A stretch of 64,000 nt of DNA from CAWFYI01 sp963820105 (GTDB lineage Bacteria; Patescibacteriota; Saccharimonadia; Saccharimonadales; UBA4665): positions 868,001 through 932,000 of the forward strand of contig CAWFYI010000001.1 of assembly GCA_963820105.1 (NCBI GenBank), written 5' to 3'. A program made the translations under genes and the position numbers. Positions within the stretch are counted from its first letter, which is position 1; each line of letters starts with the position of its first letter. Below are positions 61,168 to 64,000 of the stretch, in pieces. Below the pieces are notes generated by a model, which saw only the letters and a list, made by a program, of their open reading frames with translations, had not been told where the DNA came from and searched no databases.

Positions 61168-64000
61168 TCAAGGATTTTGTGGCTGGGTCGTAACGCTGCC
61201 ATTCGCCAAGATGACCCTATGACGCAATCCGCTCCGCAGAAACCGGATGCCTTTCTGGATCGCGATCCGATAGGCGATGGGCTTAAGCAAGCTCGGCAAC
61301 TGGGGCAATGCGATGATATTGGCGTTTTCGGCGAAATACGCGGCCGCCCGCGCTTGCAGCCCCGGTGCCCGGTCGGAGGTAGCCCAGCGGTACACCACCT
61401 CCGGCAGGCTGGGGGCATCCATGGCGATTAAGGTATCCAGGATATGAATCCGGGTGGGCTCGTCCGTCAGGATGTTCAGCCGGCGTTCCAGCTCTCCCGC
61501 AACCGGCGCGAATTCCGGGAATGCCAGCGCATCCAGCAGTGGGTCAACACATTCCTCAGGCACATGGTCCCGTGACACGATATACGCCAGGAGTGTCAGA
61601 GTCCGGCGAGCGATGTCCGGCGGCCAGCCCGGCTTGCCATTGGGCAACCCGCTCAAGCACTTCGCCAGCACGTCAAGCATGAAGCCGGACGGCTGGCCGG
61701 TCTGATCGATCTGTTGCTCCAGCCGCGTCAAAACAAACTCGGTCACCGAGAGCGACGCAATCTTGCGCATATCCCCACGCAATCGATTGCGGGCGTGCTC
61801 CCGGACAATCCAATCGGTCCCGTCCAGCGCAACGCGCACAACGGTCTCAATCCCGGTTTGATGCGGGTCCTGGACCAGGACGCCCACCGCCATCTTGCCC
61901 CAGGCCGATGATGGGTCGTAGGCCAGTCTCTCCCAAACGGTCAGTGCTCGGGTAGCCGTGTCCGCCGGCAGCTCTGCATGCAGCCGGCTCAATACTGTCT
62001 CGTTCGGCTCGGCGCCGAGCAGTTCCCGCAGTGTCTGCACGGCGATAGGCCCGCCGGCCACTGCCAGCGCGGGCAGGTACAGAATCTCCCGGTCAATCTC
62101 GCTGGCGCCCGTCCGTGCGGCCTCGGCCAGGAGCACTTCCGCTTCAGGGTCGTGGACTCGTGCCAGTTGCCGGTAACCGTCGGCCTGCTGTTGAGGGTCC
62201 TTCAGCTTGTCGCGCAGGTAGGGCAATGCCCGCGCGCTGCCAATCTTGGCCAGGCTCTCGCCGGCCGCCATGCGCACGGCGGCCCGGGCATCTCCGACGG
62301 CGATTTGGGCCAGGCGCTCGGCGGCGTCCGTTCCCAGCGAGTCGGCCAATGCTGCCACGGCCGCGATTGCGACCGCCTCTGCTGGCTCGGCCAGAAGTTG
62401 CTCGAAGCGCTCGTCCAGCACCAGCGCGCCGGCGCGGCCCAGACAGCGCACCAGGATTGCGCGCTGGCCACGACTGGCCGCCCGATCTGTCAGCCGCCAC
62501 AGCCGTGGTCCGTCGTCCGGCGACGACAGGGCCGGCAGTAGATGCGCCAACAGGCCGCCTTCCCAGCCGTCCGGCCGGTCGGCCAGCGGCAGGGTGCTCA
62601 GACAGATGTCCAGCGCCGGCGTGGCGTGGACATCCAGCAGGCCTAGCGCAGCTCCCGTCCGTTCGCCTCGGTCCAGCTCCGGACTGGACCAAATGCGTGC
62701 CAACGCTCGGGACAATACGGGCAACGGCCCTAAACGCTGGAGCAACCGGGTGGCAGCCCGCACTAGCGCTACCAGCCGGCCCGGTTCAGCCTCAACAGCG
62801 GCATCGTCGAGCTCGTGTGCGATCACCACTGCGTGCGCCAGATTGACCAGCTCCTTGCGTTGATTCTCGGCGTAGCGGGCCAGCGCCGGGTCAGCGGCCG
62901 TTGTGGCAATGCGGTCCAGGGCGCGCAGCGCCGGGATGGTGCCGCACTCAGCCAGAGCCTTGACCACCCGCCAGTTTTCGTCCGTCTGATCTTCGGCTTG
63001 AGCCAGGCTTTCGAGTACGGCCACTTGCTGCAACGGCGCAAGCTCGGGCACGGCGGCCAGAACGGCCAACAGCGGGTCCCACAGCTGGCCCTGCTCCACG
63101 TGGCGCTCGGCCAACAGCCACCGCGCTGCGCCCAGCGACTGAAAACTGTCCACCGCTGGCGGCCCGCCGACCATCGCCAGGCTGCGCAGGGTGGTCGGGT
63201 CGTGCTCGCGCGACACCAGGTCGCCGTGCAGGGTTTGGCGCAACATCCGCGTGAATGCGCGGCAGTCCTGGTCATGCAGGCCACGCGCCACATACTCCCG
63301 ATAAGCCGGCGCCTTCACCGCCGTCCAAGAATTCGCAGAGCTCGGCTTCCACCTGGTCCCACAAAGGCACCAGAACGGGGCTCGCCGGCGCCTCGCAGGC
63401 AGCCAGCAGGTAAGCGGCATCGGCGTGTCGCAGGCAGCCAGCAGGTAAGCGGCATCGGCGTGTCGCAGCGGAAGGTCTTCGGAATTCTTGATCAGCGCAT
63501 TGATCAGCTTCCCCGCGTCCTTGTCTCGGCTCGTGAAATGCAGCGTGCGCACGGCCTGGGTGAGCACACCAAACGGCCGCCCGCCATTGCGGGCGATTTC
63601 AAGTAAGGTGTCGTCAGCACCGGATTGGATCAAATACTGCGCGGCCAGGAACTCGGCTTCCGCTCGACTGGAAAACTTGCATATCCCGTCCGGGCTGACG
63701 GACAGCCGGACCAGGCCGCTCCCGGCAATGTGGTCGAGCCACGTCCAACTCGTCGCCTGGGCCAGGGGCAGACGGGGGGCCAATTCAGCCAGGTTGACTA
63801 CAAGACTGGTCCCTTGCTCCCGATCCGCCTTCACCGCCTCGAACGCGAGCCGGCCCAGATCCACGACGAAGGCTGCCAGTTGGCTGGGCGACAGTTGCGC
63901 GCCGCCGGCTTGCCGCTGGGCGGTCTCGACCAGGACGTGGTTGAGCCACTGCCATTCCAGCTTGTTCGAGGTGGATTTCGGCGTCGAAATGCTGGAGAAA
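61168..64000 (-). CDS. HEAT-repeat protein, probably the C-terminal part of a STAND/NACHT NTPase (partial)
   Basis: More than 940 codons, open to the window edge at 64000 (so the start is outside; GTG 63864 is only internal). The N-terminal visible part has SPDGICKFSSRAEAEFLAAQYL, like the FxHxxxQEYLAA motif that ends many NACHT/STAND modules. Then come many 30-35 residue helical repeats of HEAT/PBS type (AVAALADSLGTDAAERL, GESLAKIGSARALPYL, ARTGASEIDREILYLPAL). Near 63320-63465 a 35-bp duplication shifts the frame for about 45 residues (MPLTCWLPARRRRAPFW stretch) before sense returns. Such proteins are often sensors in antiphage or programmed death systems; the NTPase part must be checked outside this window. 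Confidence 0.65.
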   Translation of the reverse strand, partial: FSSISTPKSTSNKLEWQWLNHVLVETAQRQAGGAQLSPSQLAAFVVDLGRLAFEAVKADREQGTSLVVNLAELAPRLPLAQATSWTWLDHIAGSGLVRLSVSPDGICKFSSRAEAEFLAAQYLIQSGADDTLLEIARNGGRPFGVLTQAVRTLHFTSRDKDAGKLINALIKNSEDLPLRHADAAYLLAACDTPMPLTCWLPARRRRAPFWCLCGTRWKPSSANSWTAVKAPAYREYVARGLHDQDCRAFTRMLRQTLHGDLVSREHDPTTLRSLAMVGGPPAVDSFQSLGAARWLLAERHVEQGQLWDPLLAVLAAVPELAPLQQVAVLESLAQAEDQTDENWRVVKALAECGTIPALRALDRIATTAADPALARYAENQRKELVNLAHAVVIAHELDDAAVEAEPGRLVALVRAATRLLQRLGPLPVLSRALARIWSSPELDRGERTGAALGLLDVHATPALDICLSTLPLADRPDGWEGGLLAHLLPALSSPDDGPRLWRLTDRAASRGQRAILVRCLGRAGALVLDERFEQLLAEPAEAVAIAAVAALADSLGTDAAERLAQIAVGDARAAVRMAAGESLAKIGSARALPYLRDKLKDPQQQADGYRQLARVHDPEAEVLLAEAARTGASEIDREILYLPALAVAGGPIAVQTLRELLGAEPNETVLSRLHAELPADTATRALTVWERLAYDPSSAWGKMAVGVLVQDPHQTGIETVVRVALDGTDWIVREHARNRLRGDMRKIASLSVTEFVLTRLEQQIDQTGQPSGFMLDVLAKCLSGLPNGKPGWPPDIARRTLTLLAYIVSRDHVPEECVDPLLDALAFPEFAPVAGELERRLNILTDEPTRIHILDTLIAMDAPSLPEVVYRWATSDRAPGLQARAAAYFAENANIIALPQLPSLLKPIAYRIAIQKGIRFLRSGLRHRVILANGSVTTQPQNP
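63393..63462. repeat. 35-bp perfect tandem duplication
   Basis: Copies 63393-63427 and 63428-63462. Not a multiple of three, so it garbles the HEAT protein locally. Confidence 0.9.

Overview
The first 49.5 kb reads as one continuous bacterial chromosome segment, most likely from the candidate phyla radiation (Patescibacteria), with Saccharimonadia (TM7) as my best guess. The reasons are a minimal chromosome-encoded type IV secretion system (PrgI/VirB3-like protein, split TraC/VirB4 ATPase, a giant VirB6/TrbL-like protein and a row of VirB2-like pilins), a compact gene layout with 1-4 nt overlaps, several promoters placed so close to the start codon that transcripts would be leaderless, and heavy use of the AUA isoleucine codon. 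TGA is used as a normal stop, so this is not one of the recoded CPR lineages. The assignment is inference; there is no rRNA gene here to settle it.

Layout. 1-7.9 kb (minus strand): a tight operon pgi/pmi - DUF1361 - argF - argC - argJ - argD - argA/B fusion - argS, an almost complete arginine pathway that is unusual for CPR. argC appears to start with AUA. 8-15 kb: two lineage-specific hypotheticals, groES-groEL under a CIRCE operator, a hypothetical followed by a strongly folded intergenic element, a MurE-like ligase and a large unknown protein. 15-25.6 kb: tsaD, a CheR-like methyltransferase, valS, an XRE-HAD fusion, a 59-aa membrane protein, a HIT protein, and a secreted SGNH hydrolase with calcium-binding repeats followed by a membrane protein. 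25.6-34.3 kb: a RelBE-like toxin-antitoxin pair, tRNAs Ser(CGA), Arg(GCG), Ser(TGA), Ser(GCT), a LysR regulator divergent from inositol-phosphate synthase, DUF1003, BrkB, a glycosyltransferase and ComF. 34.4-49.5 kb: hsp20, then the secretion locus: six tandem pilin-like genes (minus), a Cys-rich exported protein probably continuous with the VirB6/TrbL-like protein, a 624-aa unknown, an adenosine kinase-like/adenosylhomocysteinase pair (minus), PrgI, TraC-N and VirB4.

About 49.93-64 kb is different in character: GC-rich, nearly devoid of AUA, and made of RHS/YD-repeat polymorphic-toxin sequence of a style I associate with Chloroflexota-like genomes. It has two RHS 3' cassettes. The first ends in an HNH nuclease tip followed by a SUKH immunity gene. 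The second ends in a HYD1-type ADP-ribosyltransferase tip that was split by an IS5-family insertion; removing the IS plus one TAA target copy restores the toxin frame exactly, and a small unrecognised gene follows in the immunity position. Two overlapping tyrosine recombinases, an RHS remnant and a partial HEAT-repeat protein (possible STAND/NACHT C-terminus) complete the window.

Caution: from about 46.1 to 51.75 kb almost every gene has single-base frameshifts that can be repaired by eye, and the change of sequence style at about 49.94 kb lies inside that zone. The link between the secretion locus and the RHS island may therefore be an assembly join rather than biology. If real, it would place a polymorphic-toxin island directly behind a CPR type IV secretion locus.
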